This document shows, in pieces, positions 46,379 through 54,832 of a DNA stretch of 64,000 nucleotides. Numbering within the stretch: position 1 is the stretch's first letter; each line of letters begins with the position of its first letter. The DNA comes from Microbulbifer sp. THAF38 (GTDB lineage Bacteria > Pseudomonadota > Gammaproteobacteria > Pseudomonadales > Cellvibrionaceae): positions 2,429,001 through 2,493,000 of the forward strand of contig NZ_CP045369.1 in NCBI RefSeq assembly GCF_009363535.1, in the 5' to 3' direction. The notes below the pieces were generated by a model that saw only the letters and a list, made by a program, of their open reading frames with translations, was not told where the DNA came from and made no database searches. The position numbers were made by a program, and so were the translations under genes.

Positions 46379-47254
46379 TTAAGGCATCTTCCATTGGTCC
46401 TGATAAAGCCACCTTAGACCTTTTGCCAAGCCAATAGGAAAGGTTGAATAGTGATCAGCTCCACTTACCACCTCATCATTGAGGTACATACCCTGATATT
46501 TTCGCGAACGCAAAAGCTCAACAAACTTCCTGTGGCCTTCCACCATGGTATGATTCATTCCAGAGCCTTCTTTAGTTTCCAAGGCGCCAGTTGCAAGGTA
46601 GATATTTGCAATTAATGACTTATGCCCTTTCGAATACTCTTCTTCAATATCAAAAATTATCTCATTTTTATACCAAAGCGATGGGCTTGTCAGGATATAA
46701 CTGGAGAAAAGCTCAGGCTTGTTTAACAATACCCAGGCTCCAAAAGAGCCGCCTAAAGATTGACCAGCCAAGATTCTTCTTTTGGGGTTAACACGATAAT
46801 TTTCCTCAACAAACGGAATTACCTCACTCTCGATAAATCTCAGGTACTCCGGAGCACCACCTGTTTTATAGCGCTTCCAGCTATCATCAGGCACAGGGGT
46901 AAGATCCCGCACTCGACTAAACTGCCCTTTCTCCCCTTTTGCAAAAGAGATACCGATCACAATCGCCTTATTCATGCTTTTCAAGTGTGTTACACCTGAG
47001 GCAACTTTGAATGTATAGGGGCCATCATTTAGATATAAAGATGGGTAGCTTTTTCTATTTTGAGCTTTATCGTAATAGCCAGCAGGAGTCTTAATATATA
47101 TTTCATATTCTCGCCCTAAGATTTTTGAATGAATTGTAAAAACCTCAGAGTTCTCTAGATCAAAAGGCCCAGACTTTTGAACAACAAGCTGTTCTGCCAA
47201 TATTGAAGCAGAATACAGAGAAAACACCAATACAAAAAAAATCAATCTATACAT
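46379..47254 (-). CDS. secreted esterase, IroE/esterase-D-like alpha/beta hydrolase
   Basis: A 291-residue protein with signal peptide (MYRLIFFVLVFSLYSASILA) when started at 47254, which has AAGGGTGG upstream; the frame runs to 47302 without a better start. The nucleophile elbow is LAGQSLGGSFG, YPSLYLNDGPYTF gives the oxyanion strand, and a late GADHYSTFP holds the probable catalytic His. It belongs to the putative esterase family (esterase D, IroE-type), whose periplasmic members cleave siderophore or other ester bonds. No siderophore genes lie beside it, so the substrate is open. Confidence 0.85.
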   Translation of the reverse strand: MYRLIFFVLVFSLYSASILAEQLVVQKSGPFDLENSEVFTIHSKILGREYEIYIKTPAGYYDKAQNRKSYPSLYLNDGPYTFKVASGVTHLKSMNKAIVIGISFAKGEKGQFSRVRDLTPVPDDSWKRYKTGGAPEYLRFIESEVIPFVEENYRVNPKRRILAGQSLGGSFGAWVLLNKPELFSSYILTSPSLWYKNEIIFDIEEEYSKGHKSLIANIYLATGALETKEGSGMNHTMVEGHRKFVELLRSRKYQGMYLNDEVVSGADHYSTFPIGLAKGLRWLYQDQWKMP

Positions 47255-47502
47255 AATCCACCCTTGTATAACGTACTTTGACCCGAAAAAACTTTGATTC
47301 AATTGATTTGTAAATAGATACTTCTGCGAAAGCAGAAGTTATCCCAAAATCTTTAGAAGAAACTATCAATGTTTTTACTATTTCTTTAAGGCTAAAATTT
47401 ATATAATGACCGTTGCGATCATTATCCACAATAACCTACTAACTATCTCTATGACTAAAAACCCGACCATTGCAACAGCTTAAATAAAACGCACAAAAAT
47501 TT

Positions 47503-48873
47503 TCATTCTTTATGTTTCTTGTAAACCTTTATAGCTTCATCTACCGTCTCAATGAATTCATAATAACGCTCTAAACTTTCTCCTGACAAACGACTGGCAG
47601 CAGGGAGGTCCAACCTAAGTGGATCAACTGCCTTACCATTCTTATGAATTTCATAATGCAAATGCCGGCCTTTAACCCTACCCGTAGCCCCTAAATAACC
47701 AATCACCTGCCCTTGCTCCACTTTCACACCAGTCTTGATACCCTTGGCATAGCCTTTCAGATGCGCATAAATAGTTTGCACTCCCGATTTGTGGCCAATA
47801 CGAATGTAATTGCCAAAGCTACCAAAGTAAGAGGCTCTTTCTATAGTGCCATCTCCAGCAGCAAGTATCGGCGTACCTGATGGAGCGCCAAAGTCCAGGC
47901 CATTATGCATTCTTGTATAGCCCAATACTGGATGTTTACGCCTACCATAATATGATGACAGGCGCGCATTCTTTAGTGGAGTCTTTATAAGAAAACTTCT
48001 GGAGTTTTTCCCTCTGGGATCCAAGTAATCAACCATTCCAGTCTCATTATCTTCATAGCGATATAGGGATACTGGATCATTTTTTAAAGCAACTTTCGCA
48101 AAATGTATTTCATGGAAAACTTCATCACCTTCCACATCATCTCGCAAAGTACTATAAAACACAGAGAAACGATCACCTGAATGAATCTCACGTTGAAAAT
48201 CTATCTCGTAACTTAAAATTTCATTGAGCTTTGACAGAGTACCATTATTCAGGCCAAGCCGTAGACCAGACGTATATAAACTTCCTACAATCTCACCTTC
48301 AACATAATACTTTTTTAGAGTAGTTGGATTTTTATTCTTAACAACAATAAATTTTTGATCAGACCTCTTGACTTCAAGCTTCTCGGCAAATGCCCGTTTC
48401 ACACCAATACTTTGAAATCTTAATTGCTCATCAAAAGTCAATTGAAATACCTTTCCAGCTGGTATTGCATTGACATTAAAGTGCTCGGAAAAAATTTTTA
48501 CAACCGCATAAGCATCCTTATTGCTAATCGAGTTTTCGATTAGCAAGGACAGTAAACCTTGATTTTTAGCAAGAGATACCGACTTTATTCGCTCACCGTT
48601 CTCAACGGCAAGGACACCGTAATCCATATTGGATTGTCCAATTTGAGCATTACCTTTCATTAAATTTGATTGATCTGCTTTTACTGAATAAAGTATTGAT
48701 AGAACATCGCCATTGAGCTGAAAGATACCTCCTTCCTGCTCTAAGGACTTTGCCTGCAATACCGCTGGGCAGAGCATTATTAATAATAGAACAGAAGCAA
48801 ATTGAAGAATTAAATTGCCATAAAAAGCTAACAACTCCCTTGGAAAAATATGATCAATTAGATACCTTGCCAT
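47503..48873 (-). CDS. M23 peptidase with OapA/MepM-like N-terminal domains
   Basis: A 456-residue exported protein: one N-terminal hydrophobic segment (FASVLLLIMLCPAVLQA) acts as signal or anchor, a middle part of about 250 residues with the layout of MepM-like domains, and a C-terminal M23 domain with His323 and Asp327 (RMHNGLDFGAP), His371 and HLHYE at 404-408. All zinc-site residues are present, so it should be an active peptidoglycan endopeptidase. It starts 3 bases after the shorter M23 gene and is the last gene of the BlaI-M56-M23-M23 set. Confidence 0.88.
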   Translation of the reverse strand: MARYLIDHIFPRELLAFYGNLILQFASVLLLIMLCPAVLQAKSLEQEGGIFQLNGDVLSILYSVKADQSNLMKGNAQIGQSNMDYGVLAVENGERIKSVSLAKNQGLLSLLIENSISNKDAYAVVKIFSEHFNVNAIPAGKVFQLTFDEQLRFQSIGVKRAFAEKLEVKRSDQKFIVVKNKNPTTLKKYYVEGEIVGSLYTSGLRLGLNNGTLSKLNEILSYEIDFQREIHSGDRFSVFYSTLRDDVEGDEVFHEIHFAKVALKNDPVSLYRYEDNETGMVDYLDPRGKNSRSFLIKTPLKNARLSSYYGRRKHPVLGYTRMHNGLDFGAPSGTPILAAGDGTIERASYFGSFGNYIRIGHKSGVQTIYAHLKGYAKGIKTGVKVEQGQVIGYLGATGRVKGRHLHYEIHKNGKAVDPLRLDLPAASRLSGESLERYYEFIETVDEAIKVYKKHKE

Positions 48874-48876
48874 TGA

Positions 48877-49428
48877 TCAACCGAACCACAGTGTAAGCAA
48901 GTGTTCTGGATCAACTCTTTCACCCCGCTCAATTAACTCAAAGTGCAAATGAGGGCCAGTCACATTTCCTGTGACACCGACTGTTCCAATCTTCTGTCCA
49001 GCTTTTACTGTTTGACCAACGCTCACTTCCCGCGAGTCTAAATGTGAGTAAAGTGTCTGAGCATTATCCCCATGATCAACAATAACAATCTTTCCGTAAT
49101 TTCTATGTTTATAGTGATCAGTTGAAACAACAACGATTCCATCAGCAGCAGATACTATTGCTGTACCCAGGGGAGCGGCAAAATCTGTACCTAGGTGAGG
49201 TTTCTTTCTAAATTTCTCCAAACCTCCAAATTGACTACTGATACGTGCACCTTCAATAGGCGCCATCCAGATCTCTTTTTTAGAGCTAGCGATTGAGAAA
49301 CTAGATTTTATAAGAATACCAATAAGAATTAGCAATATAGTAAAACTCACAAGTACCCCCCTAAAGATTCCAGAAGTAAAGCTGTTAGGCTTAGAATCTT
49401 CTTGAGCAATTTCCCTGATATTCACCAA
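48877..49428 (-). CDS. membrane-anchored M23 peptidase
   Basis: A 183-residue protein with an N-terminal transmembrane helix (SFTILLILIGILIKS) and a periplasmic LytM domain. The zinc site is complete: His78 and Asp82 in KPHLGTDFAAP, His129, and HLHFE at 160-164. It is a minimal DD-endopeptidase or LytM activator; with an intact site activity is expected. It follows the M56 gene after about 60 bases and precedes the larger M23 gene by 3 bases. Confidence 0.88.
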   Translation of the reverse strand: MVNIREIAQEDSKPNSFTSGIFRGVLVSFTILLILIGILIKSSFSIASSKKEIWMAPIEGARISSQFGGLEKFRKKPHLGTDFAAPLGTAIVSAADGIVVVSTDHYKHRNYGKIVIVDHGDNAQTLYSHLDSREVSVGQTVKAGQKIGTVGVTGNVTGPHLHFELIERGERVDPEHLLTLWFG

Positions 49429-49488
49429 TCTTTTCTTAAAAAAAGTTAATTGGTTTGCCTCTTCAAATACTGAAAAGGCAGCAACACC

Positions 49489-50373
49489 CTAACAGCTGGC
49501 TTGCCCAGAGCACTGTTGTAATGTCCGCAGCATTGCCTGGGCATAAACTCTTCCATTCCCAACCTCTGAGGATTTCAATACTTGTCGATCGCAGCTAAGT
49601 TCAATAGCCCATAACAATTGCCCTTTAGCCCACCTAACAAAAGGAATGAACCATAAGAAACACACCAAAACATGAGCCACCATGATTAATAATGGATCTC
49701 GCCGTCTTATATGAGTTAATTCATGCTCTACAATCAATTGTCGTTCCTTGGCATCCATCGACAACAAATAACTAGGTAGAACAAGATTCAAGTTAAGTAA
49801 GCCGAAAACGAATGGAGAGCACTTAGCTTTTGTAATACTCAGTTTTACATTCTTTTTAGATAAGTAATCAAGCTGCTGATAAGTTAGTAGGCCACCTACA
49901 ACTTGCGATTCAAATTCAACCTCCTTAACTATACCTAGTACGCTAACCAATCGGTTATGCCTTCGAAATATCAGTATCAGGCTCAACAATACCCCACTAA
50001 CATAAAACACCCCCCAGCCACCAGCTAGAATTTCTAGGTAATTAAAGGTTAGTGTTTTGTCCACCAGCTGAGCGCCACCACTTATTGTTTGACCAAAAGC
50101 TGCATCCGGTGGAGTAAGATCATATTTAAATTCAGGCACTAAGCCTATTGAGGAAAGATCTAATAATTGCGCAAGAAAAAATGGTAAGCTAATCACACAT
50201 AAAACACACAACCAAAAGCTACGCCAACCAGAAACACCCCAAGATTTAAGACTAGACTGTGCGGTTATAGTTCTTACACCAATATAAATGAAGCATGCCC
50301 AAATTACAGAAAATATGGATGTAACAAAAAGATTCGGCGCAAAGAATGACAACGAGGATAATAATTCCTGCAT
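49489..50373 (-). CDS. BlaR1-like M56 membrane metallopeptidase without sensor domain
   Basis: A 294-residue inner-membrane protein with about four helices. The protease motif is HELTH at residues 217-221 with a third ligand Glu258 in AIELSCDRQVL, both on the cytoplasmic side as in BlaR1/MecR1. Unlike BlaR1 it has no C-terminal penicillin-binding sensor: it ends shortly after the last helix (QQCSGQASC). It should cleave the BlaI-like repressor encoded 22 bases upstream. The trigger is unknown and could be one of the M23 proteins it lies with. Confidence 0.87.
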   Translation of the reverse strand: MQELLSSLSFFAPNLFVTSIFSVIWACFIYIGVRTITAQSSLKSWGVSGWRSFWLCVLCVISLPFFLAQLLDLSSIGLVPEFKYDLTPPDAAFGQTISGGAQLVDKTLTFNYLEILAGGWGVFYVSGVLLSLILIFRRHNRLVSVLGIVKEVEFESQVVGGLLTYQQLDYLSKKNVKLSITKAKCSPFVFGLLNLNLVLPSYLLSMDAKERQLIVEHELTHIRRRDPLLIMVAHVLVCFLWFIPFVRWAKGQLLWAIELSCDRQVLKSSEVGNGRVYAQAMLRTLQQCSGQASC

Positions 50374-50395
50374 ATAATCTCACTGCCTCCCCGAC

Positions 50396-50773
50396 TCAAT
50401 CTACATCAGGCCAGGTGTTCAACATTTCTTGTAGCTCTTCCAGGTCCTGATCACTCATTAATTTGCTGTTTGCAAACATAGCTATAGGGAGTGGACCATC
50501 CAGCTCAAGAACCCGTGAGGCGAAGTCTGTGGCATATTGCGCAAGTGTTTCGACTTTATCTAGGGCTGCCTTATAGACTTGAATACCATGTACTTCAGAC
50601 TGAATTACAAAGGACTTGTCTCGCATTCTATCCAATGTTTTCCTAGTGGATGAATAGGACCAGCAGAGTTCGGATTTCACCTTTTCATGCAATTCTCTTG
50701 CACTTAGCGGACTCTGCTTCCAGAGCGCCTTTAGCAAGGTAAGCTCTGAGGGGGAAGGTTTAGATTCTTTCAT
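50396..50773 (-). CDS. BlaI/MecI-family repressor
   Basis: A 125-residue winged-helix repressor: SPSELTLLKALWKQSPLSARELHEKVK, then SYSSTRKTLDRMRDKSFV, and a C-terminal dimerisation helix part (LMSDQDLEELQEMLNTW). It is the first gene of the BlaI-M56-M23-M23 set. A 20-bp inverted repeat lies 50 bases before its start codon. Its Asn-Ser-like cleavage site for the M56 protease cannot be picked out by eye. Confidence 0.9.
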   Translation of the reverse strand: MKESKPSPSELTLLKALWKQSPLSARELHEKVKSELCWSYSSTRKTLDRMRDKSFVIQSEVHGIQVYKAALDKVETLAQYATDFASRVLELDGPLPIAMFANSKLMSDQDLEELQEMLNTWPDVD

Positions 50774-50823
50774 TTACTTTCTTCTCGTGACTTTATGGGC
50801 ACCCTCACTACACTGGGGGCAAG

Positions 50824-50843
50824 TGTGCGACACCTGTCGCACA
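50824..50843. promoter_or_regulatory. 20-bp inverted repeat, probable BlaI operator
   Basis: TGTGCGACA at 50824-50832 and TGTCGCACA at 50835-50843 are exact reverse complements separated by CC. It lies 51 bases upstream of the BlaI start, and the TnnGACAnnTGTCnnA shape resembles BlaI-type dyads. It is probably the site through which the set represses itself. Confidence 0.7.
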
Positions 50844-51545
50844 GGGTCAAGCACAAAATTGCAAAGCATCTCCAAGCGACTAACTGTAACTATGCTAAAA
50901 AGAATAGGGCGTAGAGTGGGACAACTATCTGTCGAGCACCCTGAAAAAAAGAGATGTGAGACGGCCTGGTTAATTTTCAACCATCTATCTTTCCTCCAGT
51001 TCGATGGTGTTCTGAGTTCTGTTTCATTTTTTTACCATTATTGAAAAAGAGTCTTGTTCATTGCTATGAACTTTCGCGGAACCAGACCCACCTCCGCTGC
51101 ATCCGTTTAAACAAAAAACAAAACATGAAAGCCCACTTAAAAAAATGTTTTGGTTAGTATTTATATTCCCTATCCGACATCCCTGGAATAATTGAGTCAG
51201 TTCTTGATACGGTAAGATTTATTAAACCCACTATCATTTACCACAACATGGCATCAGATGAAGTTTAGTTATTTATACTTACAAGCAATAGTGGCCAAAC
51301 AGGAAAACATTCGCAATTTCTTATTTCAATATTTGTTGGTACTTCCGATCAAAATTGGGCAAAATTTCATCAGAATGGGCGTATTTTATTGATAGAAATG
51401 ACCAACCTATGAATAGATTATGGTTGGTAGAATATCGCTCGATGCAATAATAAATCATTAAGGAAATGACACCATTGTAACTTTTTCTTGTAAAAAGTTC
51501 TTTCCAAAGTAGCACAGTATTTTCTTATAACGCTATCCAGTGGAG
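50844..51545. other. intergenic region upstream of the BlaI set
   Basis: About 700 bases of mostly AT-rich sequence between the BlaI operator and the hairpin at 51546. Short open frames exist on both strands (for example 51418-51669 on minus) but have no ribosome site and no recognisable product. No transposase remnant was recognised. Confidence 0.4.
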
Positions 51546-51589
51546 CGTAGTAAGTATGGAGAATTATAGAACTCTCCATACTTACTACG
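51546..51589. repeat. perfect 17-bp-stem hairpin
   Basis: Bases 51546-51562 are the exact reverse complement of 51573-51589, with a 10-base loop. It lies about 120 bases after the RND gene stop. No T-run follows on either strand, so it is not a simple intrinsic terminator; it could be a mobile-element end, a REP-like unit or an mRNA-protecting hairpin. Confidence 0.6.
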
Positions 51590-51709
51590 AGCTGAAAGAA
51601 AAGAATGCCCCCACATGCTATACCCCTTACTGTAAGCCAGTAAGCAGCATCCATGCTTGATACAATCACAATTTCATCCCTTTCACCTTTTAACTAAATA
51701 CGTTTACTA

Positions 51710-54700
51710 CTAAGCAACCATTCCCTCCATTTGAGACTGCTCCCCTTCCTCATCCTCCTGAGCCTCAGTAAACCCAAAGTCCTCCAAGATCCCATAGAGC
51801 GCCGGCAGCACCAAAAGAATCAACACGGTTGAGCTACTGATGCCGAAGACAATACTGGTTACCAGTGGTACCAACACCTGGGCTTGCAGACTTGTTTCAA
51901 ACAGTAGAGGCAAAAGTCCTGCGACAGTTGTGAGCGAAGTCAAGATAATTGCGCGGAAGCGATCGCGGCTGGCTTGGCTAGCGGCACTATGAACATCCAT
52001 ACCTTCGCGTACGCGCCGCTTCACAAACTCCACCAGCAAGATGGAGTCATTTACTACAATACCTGCTAGGGAGACAAAGCCCATCATGCTGGGCATGGAC
52101 ATATTCTGCCCCATAATCAGGTGCCCCCAGATAACGCCAATCAGCGCTAGCGGAATGGCAACCAACACTATCAAGGGCTCTACATAGCTGCGGAATTGCA
52201 AAGACAATAACAGGTAAATGCCAATAGCACCGATTAACAGAGCGCGGCCGATGGATTCACCGGTGACCATACTGTTCTTTATCTCCCCCTCCATATCCAC
52301 GCGCAGCTCAGGGAACTCTTTCATTAACTCAGCCAGAAACTTTTCCTGGGTATCTTCAAGTACTTGCCCTGCGTTAGCTTTCTCTGTGAAGACATCGGCG
52401 AAAACACTCACGACCCGCTCACCATCTATCCGCTGAATCCGCGCATAGTCGCGGTTCATTTCAACATCGGCAATGGCAATCAAGGGGACACGTTGCTTGG
52501 TCACAGGGTGGATAATTACAAGTTCATCGAAGCGGCTCAGGGCTCCGCGGGAATCCGCATCCATGCGCACTTGGATTTCATAGGTTTCTCCCTGGTATTG
52601 GATCTCATCAATTTCCATTCCTTGATAAGCGGCGCGCAACTGGTTGGCGACATTGCTGGCATCCAGGCCGGAAGCGTAGGCACCTTCACGCATTTTTAAG
52701 GTTAACTGCGGTTTTCCTGGGCGTAGATCATCCACCACATTCACTACACCGTCGTATCCTCGCAGCCAATTTTGCAGACGGATAGAAACCGCTTTCAGCT
52801 GGTCCAGCTCTAGCCCAGTAAGGCGCAAGTGGATTGCACGACCTGCGGGACCGAGGACGGGCTCTTTGTAAAGAATGGCGATCGCTCCGGGTATTTCACC
52901 GGCAGCCTCTCGCCAAGCGTGACGCAATGTATCCATACTGGTATTGCGCCCTTCGGCTGCCAGTAAATCAACATTGATCGTTGCCACATGGGGGCCAGTT
53001 TCAAAGGCGTCACCATTAACCCCAAAAGTAACACTGGTGTGATTGACGAGAGGGGCTCTTTCCTTTTCAGAAAGTTCTGCAGCAACCCGATCAAGTGCAT
53101 CCAGCTGTTTATCAACCAGTTTTTCCATATCCTGCAGGGATGTACCCTGGGGCATTAGAATGCGAGCTTGTAACAGATCGCCCTCTAAAGTGGGGAATCC
53201 CTGAAATTTCACGATCCCCGCTGGCAACAAACTTACGGTCATGAAGAAAAGACCGAGCACACCACCAACAAAGGCGTAGCGATATTTAACAGCCCAATCG
53301 GCCGCGCGCCCTACACTTTCACGCCAGTTTTCAAAGCGTTTTGCAAAAGCCTGCTTCCAGGCGGGCTTACGGCTTTTATGCTCAAGCGCATGGCGCAGGT
53401 GTGCCGGCAGAATCAAGAAGGCTTCTATCAAGCTGACGATCAACACTGAAATCAGGACAATCGGCAGAACTTTAAGCACCTGCCCCATATCACCCTTAAT
53501 AAAAATCAGCCCACCAAACACCATCACAGTGGTAGCGAAGGAAGACAGGACTCCGCGGGCAACGCGCTTGGTACCATTTACTACCGCCTCTAACGGAGAA
53601 CCGCCCTCACGGTGTTCACTAGCAATACTTTCCGAAAGCACTATGGCATCGTCCATCAAAATGCCGATAGCAATGAGTAAACCCACCAAACTAATCATAT
53701 TGATGGATACACCCATGGCGGTGATCAAGGCAAAGGAGCCGAGAAAGGACACCGGAAGCCCCATCACCACCCAGAATACATAGCGACCACCAAAGAAAAG
53801 GTACAGTGCCAAAGCTACCAGGATCAGGCCCTGCCAGGCATTAGAAATGATCATTTGCAGTCGATCAGCAACAATGGAAGCGCTATCCTGGGTAAGGGTC
53901 AGTTTTATACCCTCGGGCAGCTTTTCATTTTCACGATCGACAAAAGCACGCACAGCTTCCAGCACGCGCAGACTGTCATCCACACTATTCTTTTCAACAT
54001 TGAGAAGCGCTGCGCGATGGCCATCGAAAGTAATCTTATCTTCCGCCAACTCGAAGCCATCATAAATTTTTGCGATATCGCCAAGGCGTACTTCGGCACC
54101 GTCCTCGCCTTTAATAACGACGAGATTTTCCAGTTCTTCTACGGTGCGACGCTCTTCGGTAAAACGCAGCTGGTATTCCCGATCTGGAGTGGACACTTTA
54201 CCGGCAGGCATATCAATGGCCTGTTGATCGATAATATTGGCCAGTTCCATCACGCTGAGCCCATATTGACGCAGGTTGTAATCAGATATTTCGATCTGCA
54301 GCTGATGATCAGAGAAACCCGATATGCGCACTATGGGGATAGCAGGATCACGCAATAATTCGCGACGGTAGTGCTCTGCCAATTGGTTCAGTTGCGGCAA
54401 CGGCAAATTAGCACTGATAGCAATACTGACAACACCCTGTGTCCGCCCCGTCTCTTTGACGATTGGGCGCTCGCTCTCTGCGGGCAGAGAATCAATGCTA
54501 TCTACTGCGGATTCCACATCGGCAACAAACTGGTTCATATCTCCAGTTTCCTGCATCTTCAGTGTCATTAACCCGAGATTATCCTTAGCCTCACACAAGC
54601 GCTCATCAACAAAACTGATGCCATCGGTGGCCTCTTCCAGGGGAAGACAGATGCTGTCTTCCACCTCTGCAGCTGCGGCACCGGCGTAAGGAACGGAGAC

Positions 54701-54832
54701 CTGCACTTCGAATTTATCGATCTCCGGCATGGTTTCACGCTTCATACTGGGCAGGACAAACAGCCCACTCAGCATCAGTGCGACCATTAATAGATTGGCC
54801 GCTGTGGGATGGGCGGCAAAAAAACGAATCAC
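51710..54832 (-). CDS. RND efflux transporter inner-membrane pump (HAE1 type)
   Basis: A 1040-residue pump with the usual 12 helices and two large periplasmic loops. TM4 contains GILMDDAIVLSES with the proton-relay Asp pair, PGKxxL-like and FPELRVDMEG segments mark the pore domains, and the second half repeats IGLLLSLQFRSYVEPL-like and SLAGIVVNDSILLVEF. It works with the MFP encoded just upstream and an outer-membrane TolC-type channel encoded elsewhere. Its start overlaps the MFP stop by 4 bases (ATGA), so the pair is translationally coupled. Confidence 0.95.
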   Translation of the reverse strand: MIRFFAAHPTAANLLMVALMLSGLFVLPSMKRETMPEIDKFEVQVSVPYAGAAAAEVEDSICLPLEEATDGISFVDERLCEAKDNLGLMTLKMQETGDMNQFVADVESAVDSIDSLPAESERPIVKETGRTQGVVSIAISANLPLPQLNQLAEHYRRELLRDPAIPIVRISGFSDHQLQIEISDYNLRQYGLSVMELANIIDQQAIDMPAGKVSTPDREYQLRFTEERRTVEELENLVVIKGEDGAEVRLGDIAKIYDGFELAEDKITFDGHRAALLNVEKNSVDDSLRVLEAVRAFVDRENEKLPEGIKLTLTQDSASIVADRLQMIISNAWQGLILVALALYLFFGGRYVFWVVMGLPVSFLGSFALITAMGVSINMISLVGLLIAIGILMDDAIVLSESIASEHREGGSPLEAVVNGTKRVARGVLSSFATTVMVFGGLIFIKGDMGQVLKVLPIVLISVLIVSLIEAFLILPAHLRHALEHKSRKPAWKQAFAKRFENWRESVGRAADWAVKYRYAFVGGVLGLFFMTVSLLPAGIVKFQGFPTLEGDLLQARILMPQGTSLQDMEKLVDKQLDALDRVAAELSEKERAPLVNHTSVTFGVNGDAFETGPHVATINVDLLAAEGRNTSMDTLRHAWREAAGEIPGAIAILYKEPVLGPAGRAIHLRLTGLELDQLKAVSIRLQNWLRGYDGVVNVVDDLRPGKPQLTLKMREGAYASGLDASNVANQLRAAYQGMEIDEIQYQGETYEIQVRMDADSRGALSRFDELVIIHPVTKQRVPLIAIADVEMNRDYARIQRIDGERVVSVFADVFTEKANAGQVLEDTQEKFLAELMKEFPELRVDMEGEIKNSMVTGESIGRALLIGAIGIYLLLSLQFRSYVEPLIVLVAIPLALIGVIWGHLIMGQNMSMPSMMGFVSLAGIVVNDSILLVEFVKRRVREGMDVHSAASQASRDRFRAIILTSLTTVAGLLPLLFETSLQAQVLVPLVTSIVFGISSSTVLILLVLPALYGILEDFGFTEAQEDEEGEQSQMEGMVA

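Noticed and set aside
51418..51669. 83-codon minus-strand frame spanning the 17-bp hairpin
   Set aside because: Looked at as a possible transposase remnant, but no motif is recognisable and the hairpin runs through it.
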